From an uncultured Anaerotruncus sp. (lineage in GTDB: Bacteria; Bacillota; Clostridia; Oscillospirales; Ruminococcaceae), in NCBI GenBank assembly GCA_944385965.1, contig CALWZG010000057.1:1-64000 (forward strand): a stretch of DNA of 64,000 bases. The letters are read 5' to 3'. The translations under genes were made by a program, and so were the position numbers. The notes under the pieces were generated by a model. The model saw only the letters and a program-made list of their open reading frames with translations. It searched no databases and had not been told where the DNA came from. Below, one piece after another: positions 25,630 to 34,579 of this stretch; the first letter of the stretch is position 1; each line of letters begins with the position of its first letter.

Positions 25630-26823
25630 TTACCGGCGGGCTTTTTTAGCCTTTACCACACCAGCGGCGGACAAGGAAGCGATGGCAGCCATAACAGCGG
25701 CTGGAATCAAATCGCTGGCACCAGTATCAGGGTTGTTTTTGTCGGTATCGGTTTCACTGCCATTGGAAGAATTGTTGCTTTCTTCATCAGATACAATGGT
25801 ACCGTCCTTAATCAGCTTGTCGGTCACAAAGAAGCTGTCCAAACGGTTGGTGCGGAACTCCAAGGTGTTGTCCTCCTCGTTAAAGGTGGCCTTGATGCGG
25901 TAAACACGGCCATCAGCATAACGATAGGTGTACATCTGGTCAAACTCGTCCATAATGTCCTCCACATCCAAGGCTAATGTTCCAGTGGCGGAGAAGGAGG
26001 GTTTTCCGGAGAAGGAGAAGAACTTGAACTCCTGCTCAGGGAACTTGGACAAGACTTCTTTGATGCCAGCGTTTGAGGAGAGCATATTCTTGGTTCCCTC
26101 GTCAGTGACATTTACAGTAAATTGCCACTGAGGACCAGCCAAGGTAACATTCTTATAGTCATTGATTTCTGCGATTTTGTCAAACTGGCTTTCGGTGATG
26201 ACAGGGTAGTCCTGGTCAATTTCGATGATGTCCCCTTTGTCCAAACCGGAAACATAGTCCCCATTCATCTCGGCATAGCCGTAAGAGAACTCCACTTCCT
26301 GGGAAATAACAGGCAGGTTGTCACTCTTTTTAACCAATTTAATGCGGTATTTGGAATCTAATTCTTTTGTGGCATTGGTGTCTCTGGTCTCCACATACAG
26401 GTAATAGACACCCTTGTCTTCCTCAATTTTGAAGTTTTTTACACTGTTGCCGGACACGTGGGCATAGGTGAACTTGTAAGAGTCCATATGCTCCTGGCTC
26501 AAAGCCACATCCTGGCCCTCAATGGTGAGTTGTACAGGAAAACGATATTCCTTGCCAGGCTCCAGCAGGTCGTCCCCAAGGACAATGCCATCTTCATCCG
26601 CGCCAAAAACAATGGCGGTAGGCTGGGATACAGCATCGCTTTCCTCCTGGCCATCCTCATTGACATCCTCCTGAGGAAGTTCTTCCTGAATGTCTCCTTC
26701 GCTGGAGACCGCAGAGCTGGAAGACTCGTTGACTTCAAGAATGTCCATCTCGCTGGCAAACACGGCAGTGCTGACAGACAAGGCAGCGGATACGGCGAGC
26801 AGAGCGGCAATCGCTTTTTTCAT
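25630..26823 (-). CDS. Secreted, wall-anchored surface protein with C-terminal NPDTG sorting signal
   Basis: A 397-residue protein. It has a signal peptide (KKAIAALLAVSAALSVSTAVFA), an acidic/Ser linker, and a mature part of unknown fold with Tyr- and Asp-rich beta-like stretches. The C-terminus has the three parts of a sortase signal: NPDTG (about residue 364), a hydrophobic Ala-rich helix, and KAKKARR. NPDTG replaces the usual LPXTG. I do not recognise the extracellular domain. The ATG at 26823 follows AGGAGG. It is monocistronic. The class B sortase 16 kb away is a possible but unproven processing enzyme. Confidence 0.75.
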   Translation of the reverse strand: MKKAIAALLAVSAALSVSTAVFASEMDILEVNESSSSAVSSEGDIQEELPQEDVNEDGQEESDAVSQPTAIVFGADEDGIVLGDDLLEPGKEYRFPVQLTIEGQDVALSQEHMDSYKFTYAHVSGNSVKNFKIEEDKGVYYLYVETRDTNATKELDSKYRIKLVKKSDNLPVISQEVEFSYGYAEMNGDYVSGLDKGDIIEIDQDYPVITESQFDKIAEINDYKNVTLAGPQWQFTVNVTDEGTKNMLSSNAGIKEVLSKFPEQEFKFFSFSGKPSFSATGTLALDVEDIMDEFDQMYTYRYADGRVYRIKATFNEEDNTLEFRTNRLDSFFVTDKLIKDGTIVSDEESNNSSNGSETDTDKNNPDTGASDLIPAAVMAAIASLSAAGVVKAKKARR

Positions 26824-27656
26824 GGTTAGGTTTCCTCCTGAAAATAAAAAAGGTTTTCGCTTTCCGGGGGTCATTTGCTGACCGCCTCGGAACGATGCTT
26901 AGTATACATGCTCCACAAGTCTTTTTCAAGAGGATGTTGTTACCATTTTGTAATTTATCTTATAAATATTAAACATAAATATCAAATATAAATATGATTT
27001 AATTATGCTAATATTCTAATTCCTAAACTTCGCCAGTTCTATATCCTAGTAGGGAGAAGTTTTTCTGCCTAAATTTCGGATACATTGAAACAATCAGAAA
27101 CAATTTGCTTTTAAGGTGTCTGACTTTCCTATTTATAATAAGTATCTAGCACTTGGTTTGGAAACAATCATTCTATGGAGATGGATTTGATAATTGGTGT
27201 ATGGGTTTGATTTGGTGATGCAGGAGCCAGAGCGGCAGCCTATTTTCTTTCCACATGTCACAAAAGCAGGAGCAAAACTTGTATAGAGAAATTTAAAATA
27301 GAACGATTTTCTTTAAAATGTATAAATATTACTATTAAATAAATATATATTCATTTTTGAGATTTTAGTGCTTTGCAAAATTAAAACTGAAAAGGGGGAA
27401 AGATTTGATTTTTGCAGCTGCAAACCAGACATATTTTGGAAAGAATTGGAGTCGATGTATTGTTTTTTTAAATTTTAAGATGCAATCTAAAAATGTCTCT
27501 TATATATGGATATTTGATTCTATATTTTATAAGACGACAAAAATAATACATAGGTTTTGATATTCTGTCGTAAAATGTAGAAAATTAAGAGCAAAAATTA
27601 TCTATTTTATTAGAAGTTTTTTTAATTTTTATCTAGACGATTCCTAAAAAATGTAC
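26824..27656. other. Long AT-rich intergenic region
   Basis: More than 800 bases without a convincing gene. From about 26930 it is strikingly AT-rich compared with its surroundings. It contains a 14-bp palindrome, TTTGCAGCTGCAAA (27412-27425). A 51-codon TTG frame (27405-27560) sits behind AAAGGGGG, but its AT-rich codons and lack of recognisable sequence make it doubtful. It probably holds the promoters of the flanking genes and possibly the remains of older DNA. Confidence 0.5.
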
Positions 27657-27662
27657 TATACT
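27634..27662 (+). promoter_or_regulatory. Putative promoter of the mgl operon
   Basis: TAGACG (27634-27639, 4 of 6 matches) and TATACT (27657-27662) with 17-base spacing, about 60 bases before the substrate-binding protein gene. Confidence 0.5.
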
Positions 27663-27698
27663 AGTATCATAAGAACTGAAAACGGTTCTTATGATACT
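27663..27698 (+). promoter_or_regulatory. Perfect 14-bp inverted repeat with cre-like core, upstream of mglB
   Basis: AGTATCATAAGAAC and its exact complement GTTCTTATGATACT flank TGAAAACG. It begins right at the -10 box and ends before AGGAGG. The middle, TGAAAACGGTTCTT, resembles a catabolite-responsive element. It could be a repressor operator or an mRNA hairpin; the weak T run after it makes a terminator unlikely. Confidence 0.55.
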
Positions 27699-27722
27699 TT
27701 AAAAATCAGGAGGACTTATATT

Positions 27723-28958
27723 ATGAGAAGAAAATTGATGGCGCTGTCGCTGGCCTCGATTATGGTTGCTGGTTTAGCGGCTTGTGGTGGTAGCGATAAT
27801 GCATCTTCTTCCACTCCAGCCAGCAGCAGCGCTGATGGCGGTTCCGCTTCTTCCGCAGCTTCTTCTGAAGCATCTGTGGCTTCTGACCTGAATGTAGGTG
27901 TATTCTATTATACATATAGTGACACCTATATCACCAGTGTACGTACCGCTTTGGATGAGGCGCTGACTTCCGCTGGAATTAAGTTCCAGAACTTTGATGG
28001 CAACAGCAATCAGACAACCCAAAATGAGCAGATTGATACCGCTTTGGTACAGGGCTGCAACCTGCTGGTGGTAAACATTGTTACTTCCGGTTCTGTGGAC
28101 GCTTCCCAAGCCATTGTGGACAAGGCCAGCGCCGCTGGTGTTCCTGTTATCTTCTTCAACCGTGCGGTTGAGACCGACGACCAGGAGGGACAGGTACTGG
28201 GCAGCTATGACAAGTGCGCTTTCGTAGGCACCGACGCTCCTGAAGCGGGTCATATGCAGGGCAAGATGATTGGTGAGTATCTGATTGAAAATTATGACAC
28301 TGTGGACCTGAATGGCGATGGCCAAATCAGCTACGCTATGTTCATGGGTCAGTTGGGCAACGTAGAGGCGATTTACCGCACCCAGTATGGTGTAGAGGAT
28401 GCCAACGCTGTTTTGACCGAAAATGGTAAGCCTGAGTTGGTGTACTTTGATCCTTCCAATACAGATCATTATCAGGTAGACCAGGACGGAAACTGGAGCG
28501 CTACCGCTGCCAATAACTACATGGTTACCAATCTGGCTCAGTACAACGAGGAGAACGGCAACATGATTGAGCTGGTCATCTGCAACAATGATGGTATGGC
28601 CGAGGGTGCAGTCTCCGCGTTGAACGACAAGGGCTATAACCTGGGCGATGGCAAGAGCAAGACCATTCCTGTCTTTGGTGTTGACGCTACCGACGCTGCC
28701 AAACAGCTGATTGCTGATGGCAAGATGACCGGTACCATTAAGCAGGACGCTGAAGGTATGGCTGAAGCGATCGCTTACCTGATCAACAATGTAGGACAGG
28801 GTAAAGAGCTGATGGCTGATACTGAGAACTATAATATCTCTGAGAATGTCAGCAACAAGATCTACATTCCATACGCTACCTACACTGGTGAGGGCGACGC
28901 CGCTGTTGAGGCTGAAGCTCCCGCTGAGGAGGCCGCTTCTTCCGAGGCCGCAGCTTGA
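27723..28958 (+). CDS. mglB: Galactose/methyl-galactoside-type ABC transporter substrate-binding lipoprotein
   Basis: A 411-residue periplasmic-binding-type protein. The N-terminus has a lipoprotein signal ending VAGLAACGG (lipobox LAAC), then a Ser/Ala-rich linker. The sugar-binding fold follows: VGVFYYTYSDTYITSVRTAL, then NLLVVNIV, IFFNRAVE and VFGVDATDAAKQLI. The tail is Ala/Glu-rich (AEAPAEEAASSEAAA). MglB in E. coli binds galactose and glucose with a calcium site; the DLNGDGQISYAMF segment here looks like such a loop. Sugar identity is inferred from family similarity. Confidence 0.85.
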   Translation: MRRKLMALSLASIMVAGLAACGGSDNASSSTPASSSADGGSASSAASSEASVASDLNVGVFYYTYSDTYITSVRTALDEALTSAGIKFQNFDGNSNQTTQNEQIDTALVQGCNLLVVNIVTSGSVDASQAIVDKASAAGVPVIFFNRAVETDDQEGQVLGSYDKCAFVGTDAPEAGHMQGKMIGEYLIENYDTVDLNGDGQISYAMFMGQLGNVEAIYRTQYGVEDANAVLTENGKPELVYFDPSNTDHYQVDQDGNWSATAANNYMVTNLAQYNEENGNMIELVICNNDGMAEGAVSALNDKGYNLGDGKSKTIPVFGVDATDAAKQLIADGKMTGTIKQDAEGMAEAIAYLINNVGQGKELMADTENYNISENVSNKIYIPYATYTGEGDAAVEAEAPAEEAASSEAAA

Positions 28959-29002
28959 TGGTGGATTTCTCACAGAAGAACTTAGATTGAAACATAGGGA
29001 AG

Positions 29003-29034
29003 ACCGGCTGTCGTTTCGGCGGCAGCCGGTTTTT
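29003..29034 (+). terminator. Intercistronic hairpin between mglB and mglA
   Basis: ACCGGCTG / CAGCCGGT stem followed by TTTTT. Inside the operon it would act as a partial terminator, giving more binding protein than ATPase. Confidence 0.6.
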
Positions 29035-29081
29035 GGTGGATATGGCTTGTGTCATATCCAGCCAGAAGGAGGAGGCAGGAT

Positions 29082-30581
29082 ATGGATCAGGAAGTACTGC
29101 TTGAAATGAAGGATATCTGCAAGGAGTTTCCTGGCGTAAAGGCGCTGGATCACGTTTCCTTAAAAGTAAAGCGTGGAAGCGTTCACGCTTTGATGGGGGA
29201 AAACGGGGCTGGTAAGTCCACCTTGATGAAATGCTTGTTTGGCATCTACTCCAAAGACAGCGGACAGATTTTCCTGGAGGGCAAAGAGGTTGATTTTAAG
29301 AACTCTAAGGAAGCTCTGGAAAACGGCGTAGCTATGGTGCATCAGGAGTTGAACCAAGCGCTTAAGCGGAATGTAATGGATAACATTTGGTTGGGACGTT
29401 ATCCAAAAATCGGTGGTCTGATGATCAACGAAAAGAAAATGTATAACGACACCAAAGAGGTCTTTAAGGAACTGGGAATTGATGTGGACCCCCGCAGAAT
29501 TATGAGTACCATGCCAGTTTCCCAAAGACAGATGGCGGAGATTGCCAAGGCGGTTTCCTTCCATTCAAAAATCATTGTATTTGACGAGCCCACCTCCTCT
29601 CTGACCGAGCAGGAAGTGGAGCATCTGTTCCGAATCATCAATATGCTTCGGGACCGGGGCTGTGGGATTATCTATATTTCCCATAAGATGGCGGAGATTC
29701 TGCGCATTGCGGATGAAGTCACAGTAATGCGGGATGGTACCTGGGTAGCTACCAATCCAGCTTCTGAGCTGACAACAGAGCAGATTATCAAGCTGATGGT
29801 TGGACGGGAACTGGGCAATCAATTCCCACCCAAGACCAACAAACCTGGTGAGGTTGCTCTGGAGGTAGAACATCTGACAGCCCAATATTCGCTGTTGAAA
29901 GATGTGTCTTTCTCTGTGCGCAGAGGAGAGATTGTAGGACTGGCTGGCCTGGATGGCAGCGGCCGTACCGAGACCTTGGAAAATATATTTGGTATCGCCA
30001 CTCGCAAAGATGGAGTTATTAAATTGGATGGCAAAGTAGTGAAGAACCAAAACGCCCGGGAATCCATTAAAAATGGATTTGCCCTTCTGACCGAGGAACG
30101 GCGGGCAACCGGAATTTTTGGTATCCTGAGTATTCGGGAAAATACAGTCATTTCCAGTTTGAAAAAGCATCTGCGGTTTGGCATCGCGCTGAGTGAGCAA
30201 TCCATGAAAAAGGATACCCAATGGTCTATCGACGCTATGCATACCAAAACGCCCACACAGGAAACAAAAATCCGTTCTTTGTCGGGAGGTAACCAGCAAA
30301 AGGTAATTTTAGGCCGCTGGCTGCTGACAGAACCGGAGGTTCTGCTGCTGGACGAGCCTACACGTGGAATCGACGTAGGCGCTAAATACGAAATTTATCA
30401 GCTTATCATCGACCTGGCAAATAAAGGCAAAATCGTTATGATGGTTTCTTCTGAGATGCCGGAGCTGCTGGGTGTCTGTGACCGTATCCTGGTTATGTCG
30501 GGCGGCCGGCTGGCGGGTGAGGTTGACGCGAAAACAACTACGCAGGAAGAGATCATGACCCTTGCTGCGAAATATGTGTAA
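29082..30581 (+). CDS. mglA: Sugar ABC transporter ATP-binding protein (MglA type, two ATPase domains)
   Basis: A 499-residue protein with tandem ABC modules. The first has Walker [17 protein letters not shown], and [20 protein letters not shown] as Walker B. The second has a degenerate Walker [17 protein letters not shown], an intact signature [16 protein letters not shown] and [13 protein letters not shown]. This layout is typical of galactose/ribose-type importers. The ATG at 29082 follows AAGGAGGAGG; an earlier GTG (29049) has no such site. Confidence 0.92.
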   Translation: MDQEVLLEMKDICKEFPGVKALDHVSLKVKRGSVHALMGENGAGKSTLMKCLFGIYSKDSGQIFLEGKEVDFKNSKEALENGVAMVHQELNQALKRNVMDNIWLGRYPKIGGLMINEKKMYNDTKEVFKELGIDVDPRRIMSTMPVSQRQMAEIAKAVSFHSKIIVFDEPTSSLTEQEVEHLFRIINMLRDRGCGIIYISHKMAEILRIADEVTVMRDGTWVATNPASELTTEQIIKLMVGRELGNQFPPKTNKPGEVALEVEHLTAQYSLLKDVSFSVRRGEIVGLAGLDGSGRTETLENIFGIATRKDGVIKLDGKVVKNQNARESIKNGFALLTEERRATGIFGILSIRENTVISSLKKHLRFGIALSEQSMKKDTQWSIDAMHTKTPTQETKIRSLSGGNQQKVILGRWLLTEPEVLLLDEPTRGIDVGAKYEIYQLIIDLANKGKIVMMVSSEMPELLGVCDRILVMSGGRLAGEVDAKTTTQEEIMTLAAKYV

Positions 30582-30598
30582 AAGGGGGCACCAGTTAG

Positions 30599-31690
30599 AT
30601 GAACGGCATTGGATTAAAGCAAAAATTCGATAATTACAAAAGCCTGGATTCTCGGGATAAAAAAAGATTTTGGACAGAAGGACTCATCAATAACGCTTTG
30701 TATATTCTGTTGGTGATCGCGATTATTTATACCTATTATAAAAATCATCTGTTCCTGTCCACAAACTCCATTATCAACATTGTAAGCCTTTCCGCCGCGA
30801 ACCTTCCTATCGCCTGCGGAATCGCTGGATGTATCGTTCTGACAGGTACCGACCTGTCCGCCGGACGTGTGGTTGGTCTTACCGCTTGTATTTCCGCATC
30901 TCTGCTGCAATCTATCACTTACGCTACCAAGATGTTCCCTGGAATGGAGCCATTGCCCATTCCCTTGGTCATTTTGATTGTAATTGCGGTAGGCGGTATT
31001 GTAGGTTGGGTCAACGGCTTCTTCGTGGCGAAATTCCAGCTGCATCCATTCATTGTTACATTGGCCACCCAGTTGATTGTCTATGGTACTTTGCTTATGT
31101 ATATCATGATCAACGGCAATAATGGACAGCCTCTGTCTGGATTGGATCAGTCCTTTAAGGATTTCGTTACTGGTACTTTGGTGAACTTTAAAGAAACCAA
31201 TATTCCTTTCCTGAATAAAATCGCCATTCCTAACTATGTTTGGTATGGATTGATTACAGTGGCCATTACCTGGTTCATCTGGAACAAGACCACCTTTGGA
31301 AAGAACATGTTCGCCGTAGGTTCTAACCCAGAAGCGGCCAACGTATCTGGTGTAAATGTAATGCGTACCACCATTTTGGTTCACACCTTGGCGGGTGCTA
31401 TGTACGGTATCACTGGATTTATTGAGTCCGCCCGTATCGGTTCCAACCAGGCGAATACCGGTTTGAACTATGAGTGCGACGCCATCGCTGCCTGCGTAAT
31501 CGGTGGTGTATCCTTCGTAGGTGGTACTGGTAAGATCAGCGGTGTTGTAATGGGCGTGTTCCTGCTGAGAATTATCTTCGTAGCGCTGAACTTCCTTTCC
31601 ATCAACATGAACATGCAGTATATCATCAAGGGATTGATTATCTTGGTAGCTTGCGCCATTGATATGAGAAAATATCTGGTTCGCAAATAA
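30599..31690 (+). CDS. mglC: Sugar ABC transporter permease (MglC type)
   Basis: A 363-residue integral membrane protein of the branched permease family used by sugar importers, with about 8-10 membrane helices. It carries the family loops TGTDLSAGRVVGLTACISAS and AVGSNPEAANVSGVNVMRT, and CDAIAACVIGGVSFVGGTG near the ATPase interface. It follows mglA by 17 bases with AAGGGGG as ribosome site and completes the mglBAC unit. Confidence 0.92.
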   Translation: MNGIGLKQKFDNYKSLDSRDKKRFWTEGLINNALYILLVIAIIYTYYKNHLFLSTNSIINIVSLSAANLPIACGIAGCIVLTGTDLSAGRVVGLTACISASLLQSITYATKMFPGMEPLPIPLVILIVIAVGGIVGWVNGFFVAKFQLHPFIVTLATQLIVYGTLLMYIMINGNNGQPLSGLDQSFKDFVTGTLVNFKETNIPFLNKIAIPNYVWYGLITVAITWFIWNKTTFGKNMFAVGSNPEAANVSGVNVMRTTILVHTLAGAMYGITGFIESARIGSNQANTGLNYECDAIAACVIGGVSFVGGTGKISGVVMGVFLLRIIFVALNFLSINMNMQYIIKGLIILVACAIDMRKYLVRK

Positions 31691-31766
31691 TGAGTGGTTT
31701 TCACACCTCTTTCCGATGAGTGAAGAGGTCCGATACCAAGAGTTTGTCCAGATTCTATATCTGTTC

Positions 31767-31800
31767 AGAGGAAGACTTTTTAAGGGGTCTTCCTCTTTTC
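31767..31800 (+). terminator. Intrinsic terminator of the mgl operon
   Basis: AGAGGAAGAC / GTCTTCCTCT stem with T-rich tail. Confidence 0.85.
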
Positions 31801-31857
31801 TTTGGAGCGTTTCTATGATACACTAAACAAAATGGCCTATAAGTCAGGAGGTATCCT

Positions 31858-32493
31858 ATGGATGTGAAAGATGAAAAAGCAACAGCAGAGTCTCCCGCTG
31901 ATGCCGCCGAGCAAAAAAATACGGTCCCTGCGCCATCGGAAAACCCAATGGTCAAAAAAAGATGGTTTGGGCGAGGAATCTATGGCAGTAAAGATGTGCC
32001 AATCCGCATTTTAGATGGGTTCATTTTGACTGTGGTGCTGGTTATCATTGTTATGATTGTCTATTTTGCCATCAATGGCGGATTTTGGGTGACATTCGAT
32101 ACCCAAGGGGGAAATACCATAGAGAAACAAAAGCTGCGCCATGGAAACTTGGTGTCAGAGCCAGCGGAGCCTGTAAAGCCTGGTTATACCTTTGAGGGTT
32201 GGTATAACCAAGATTTAAAGTGGAATTTCGCGGAAAATGAGGTGACAGGAGATTTAACACTGGTGGCCTCCTGGAAACCGGCAGTCATCCTTGTCAAATT
32301 TGACCCAGCGGGAGGCACCTGTCCCACAGAGTCCAAAGAGGTGACCTTTCAAGAGCTTTACGGGGAACTTCCTGTTCCTTCCAAGGAGGGGGCTGTCTTT
32401 GAGGGCTGGTATTACAGCGGACAAAAGATTGAGCCGGATACCCAAGTGCAAATGACAGGGGAACATGTACTGACCGCTCAGTGGAGTGAATAA
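31858..32493 (+). CDS. Membrane-anchored protein with two InlB B-repeat-like (Flg_new) domains
   Basis: A 211-residue protein. A charged cytoplasmic N-terminus of about 55 residues is followed by one membrane helix (GFILTVVLVIIVMIVYFAI). Outside are two tandem beta-repeats, each with the pattern VxFDxxGG ... GYTFEGWY/AVFEGWYY ... LVASW/LTAQW, typical of Listeria-Bacteroides repeats. No enzyme domain is present, so a binding or structural surface role is likely. RBS AGGAGG and a strong terminator downstream make it a single-gene unit. Confidence 0.78.
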   Translation: MDVKDEKATAESPADAAEQKNTVPAPSENPMVKKRWFGRGIYGSKDVPIRILDGFILTVVLVIIVMIVYFAINGGFWVTFDTQGGNTIEKQKLRHGNLVSEPAEPVKPGYTFEGWYNQDLKWNFAENEVTGDLTLVASWKPAVILVKFDPAGGTCPTESKEVTFQELYGELPVPSKEGAVFEGWYYSGQKIEPDTQVQMTGEHVLTAQWSE

Positions 32494-32494
32494 A

Positions 32495-32528
32495 AAGAGG
32501 GCCTGACCTTTCTTGGTCAGGCCCTCTT
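32495..32528 (+). terminator. Intrinsic terminator after the repeat protein
   Basis: A 14-bp perfect stem AAGAGGGCCTGACC / GGTCAGGCCCTCTT with 6-base loop. Confidence 0.8.
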
Positions 32529-32612
32529 ATAGCATATTTTTCAATCCTTGGAAATCTAATTTATATAGGGTGTTTTCACAAAAATGCGTTTCTTTTTTCT
32601 ACAATGCTGCCC

Positions 32613-32641
32613 ATGACAAACAAAGTTGAGATTGATATAAT
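32613..32641 (+). promoter_or_regulatory. Promoter of the two-component system
   Basis: ATGACA (32613-32618) and TATAAT (32636-32641), spacing 17, about 40 bases before the kinase gene. Confidence 0.65.
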
Positions 32642-32680
32642 CAAAAAAGAATAGAATTTGTAAGTCAGGGGAGGGGTTTT

Positions 32681-34579
32681 ATGAAAAGCAAACTGCGTGA
32701 AATCTGCCTGATAGGGATTTTATTGCTGTTTCCTTTGGCCATTATTTTGGGTGTCAGCGCTGAGAGTCAAATGGGTCCCCTGTTTTGTGATGGATACCAA
32801 ACATTGAAGGGAGAATGGTCTTTTTATTGGCAGGAATTGTTGGTCAGTGAACCTTCTCCTTGGATGAGCCAAGGCCAGTCAATCCTGCGTCCAAGAACTT
32901 GGACAAAGGTTTCTCAAAATCAGACACCTCAGCCTGGGGGCGGATATGCCAGTTACAAAAGACAACTGCCTGACAGCCCCTCAGGAGAATATGTACTTTT
33001 GGTTCCAAATCTGGCGGGTGCTTACCGAATTTATTTAAATGGGGCTTTGGTGACAGAATGTGGCGATTTTTCCAAAGACCCTGGAATGGTATTGGCGGAT
33101 AATCAGCCAGAAGCAACCCCGTTTGTGGTCAAGGACGGGGAATCCTATGAAGTCATTGTGGAGTGTGCCTCCCAAAAATCAGGAGGGCTGTACCGGGCCC
33201 CTGTGATGGTTCCATGGAACCTTTACCAAACGCAAAAACAGCTGGGGCTGGCGGTTTCCTTATTGGTTTTAGGCGGACTGTTTGTTATTTTTCTGCTGGG
33301 CCTTTTTTTCTACTTTTTTATGGAGGTGCGTACCTATCATTTTGCCTTTCCGGTGCTTCTGTTTACGCTTTTAGTGGGGTTTGCCTGTACCGCTGAGCGT
33401 TTTCCGCTTCTGCGCTTGGTGTTTCCCTTCATCAGCTACGAGGATATAGAATTGATACTGCTGGCGGTTTTTTATATACAGTGGTTGGCCTGCATCTCTT
33501 ATATCAATCAATTCTTTCATCTTGAAATGCATCCTTATACCATAGTTGCGTTAAGTGCATTTCATCTTTTTCTCTTTTCCCTCTATTTGTGGCTCCCGCA
33601 GCCCATTTATACCCAGTATTTCCGCTATATCTGTCCCTTTGCCGCTTTTATGAGTGGATTTGTGTTGGCTTATCAATTTTATGAGAAACTGCGGCAGAAG
33701 AAAAAGCATCTTTTGAACGCCGCAGCCCAGACGGTTTGTATCCAGATAGAGCTGGGAATCCTTCTGCTGTTCTGGGATGGGCTTCTTGGGGCGTGGTCCC
33801 TATGGCTGACTGTGGTTTGCATTTTTGTATTTTCACTGCTTTTTCTTTGGAGCTACGCCCAACAGGTTTCCAGATTATATGAGGACAATCAACATATTGT
33901 AAAGATGCAGGCGGAGGTGACACAGGCAAACATCCGGCTTTTATTGAGCCAGATTCGGCCGCACTTCCTGTATAACACCCTGAACGCAATTTGCGCCCTC
34001 TGCCGAACCGACCCACACCTGGCGGAAAAAGCCATCATCCAATTTTCCAAGTATCTCAAAGCCAATATGAACGCCATTGAAAAAACCGAGCCGGTGTTGT
34101 TTGAGGAGGAGCTGACCCACATCCAAAGCTATGTGTGGATTGAACAGCTTCGTCTGGATGACCGGCTGAAGGTGGTATTTGACCTTCAGGAAACAGAATT
34201 TTATATCCCCATCCTTTCGGTGGAACCGTTGGTGGAAAACGCCATACGGCATGGCATCAGCAAACAGCGGGAAGGGGGAACCGTAACCATTCGTACCTAT
34301 AAGGATTGGGAGAATTATTATATTCAGGTGATTGATGATGGGGTGGGATTTGAGGATGGAGAAATCAGCCAGTATCATTATGAGCGGCTGGCTTCCACTG
34401 GCATTAAAAATGTGGCCAACCGGCTTTCGATTATGATGCATGGGGAACTGAAAATCGAGAGCCAGAAAGGGGTTGGCACTACTGCAACCATCATTCTGCC
34501 CATAGAAGACAATTACACCGGTCCATTTGAGCTGATTTACCGCACCAGAAAGGGGGAGCTGATTCGATGCGTTTTATAG
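32681..34579 (+). CDS. Membrane sensor histidine kinase (7TM, LytS-like kinase domain)
   Basis: A 632-residue sensor. A signal/anchor helix is followed by an extracytoplasmic domain of about 170 residues (jelly-roll-like, YRIYLNGALVTECG). About seven membrane helices cover residues 190-390, as in 7TMR-DISM receptors. The kinase part has LLSQIRPHFLYNTLNAICAL (phospho-His in PHFLYN), the N box EPLVENAIRHGI, G1 IDDGVGFEDGE and G2 STGIKNVANRL. It overlaps the response regulator gene by 13 bases. The signal is unknown; downstream permease and amidase genes suggest a small organic nutrient. Confidence 0.88.
   Translation: MKSKLREICLIGILLLFPLAIILGVSAESQMGPLFCDGYQTLKGEWSFYWQELLVSEPSPWMSQGQSILRPRTWTKVSQNQTPQPGGGYASYKRQLPDSPSGEYVLLVPNLAGAYRIYLNGALVTECGDFSKDPGMVLADNQPEATPFVVKDGESYEVIVECASQKSGGLYRAPVMVPWNLYQTQKQLGLAVSLLVLGGLFVIFLLGLFFYFFMEVRTYHFAFPVLLFTLLVGFACTAERFPLLRLVFPFISYEDIELILLAVFYIQWLACISYINQFFHLEMHPYTIVALSAFHLFLFSLYLWLPQPIYTQYFRYICPFAAFMSGFVLAYQFYEKLRQKKKHLLNAAAQTVCIQIELGILLLFWDGLLGAWSLWLTVVCIFVFSLLFLWSYAQQVSRLYEDNQHIVKMQAEVTQANIRLLLSQIRPHFLYNTLNAICALCRTDPHLAEKAIIQFSKYLKANMNAIEKTEPVLFEEELTHIQSYVWIEQLRLDDRLKVVFDLQETEFYIPILSVEPLVENAIRHGISKQREGGTVTIRTYKDWENYYIQVIDDGVGFEDGEISQYHYERLASTGIKNVANRLSIMMHGELKIESQKGVGTTATIILPIEDNYTGPFELIYRTRKGELIRCVL

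Noticed and set aside
27405..27560. A 51-codon TTG ORF with AAAGGGGG upstream in the AT-rich gap
   Set aside because: Extremely AT-rich codons unlike the rest of the window and no recognisable sequence; the purine-rich box may be chance.
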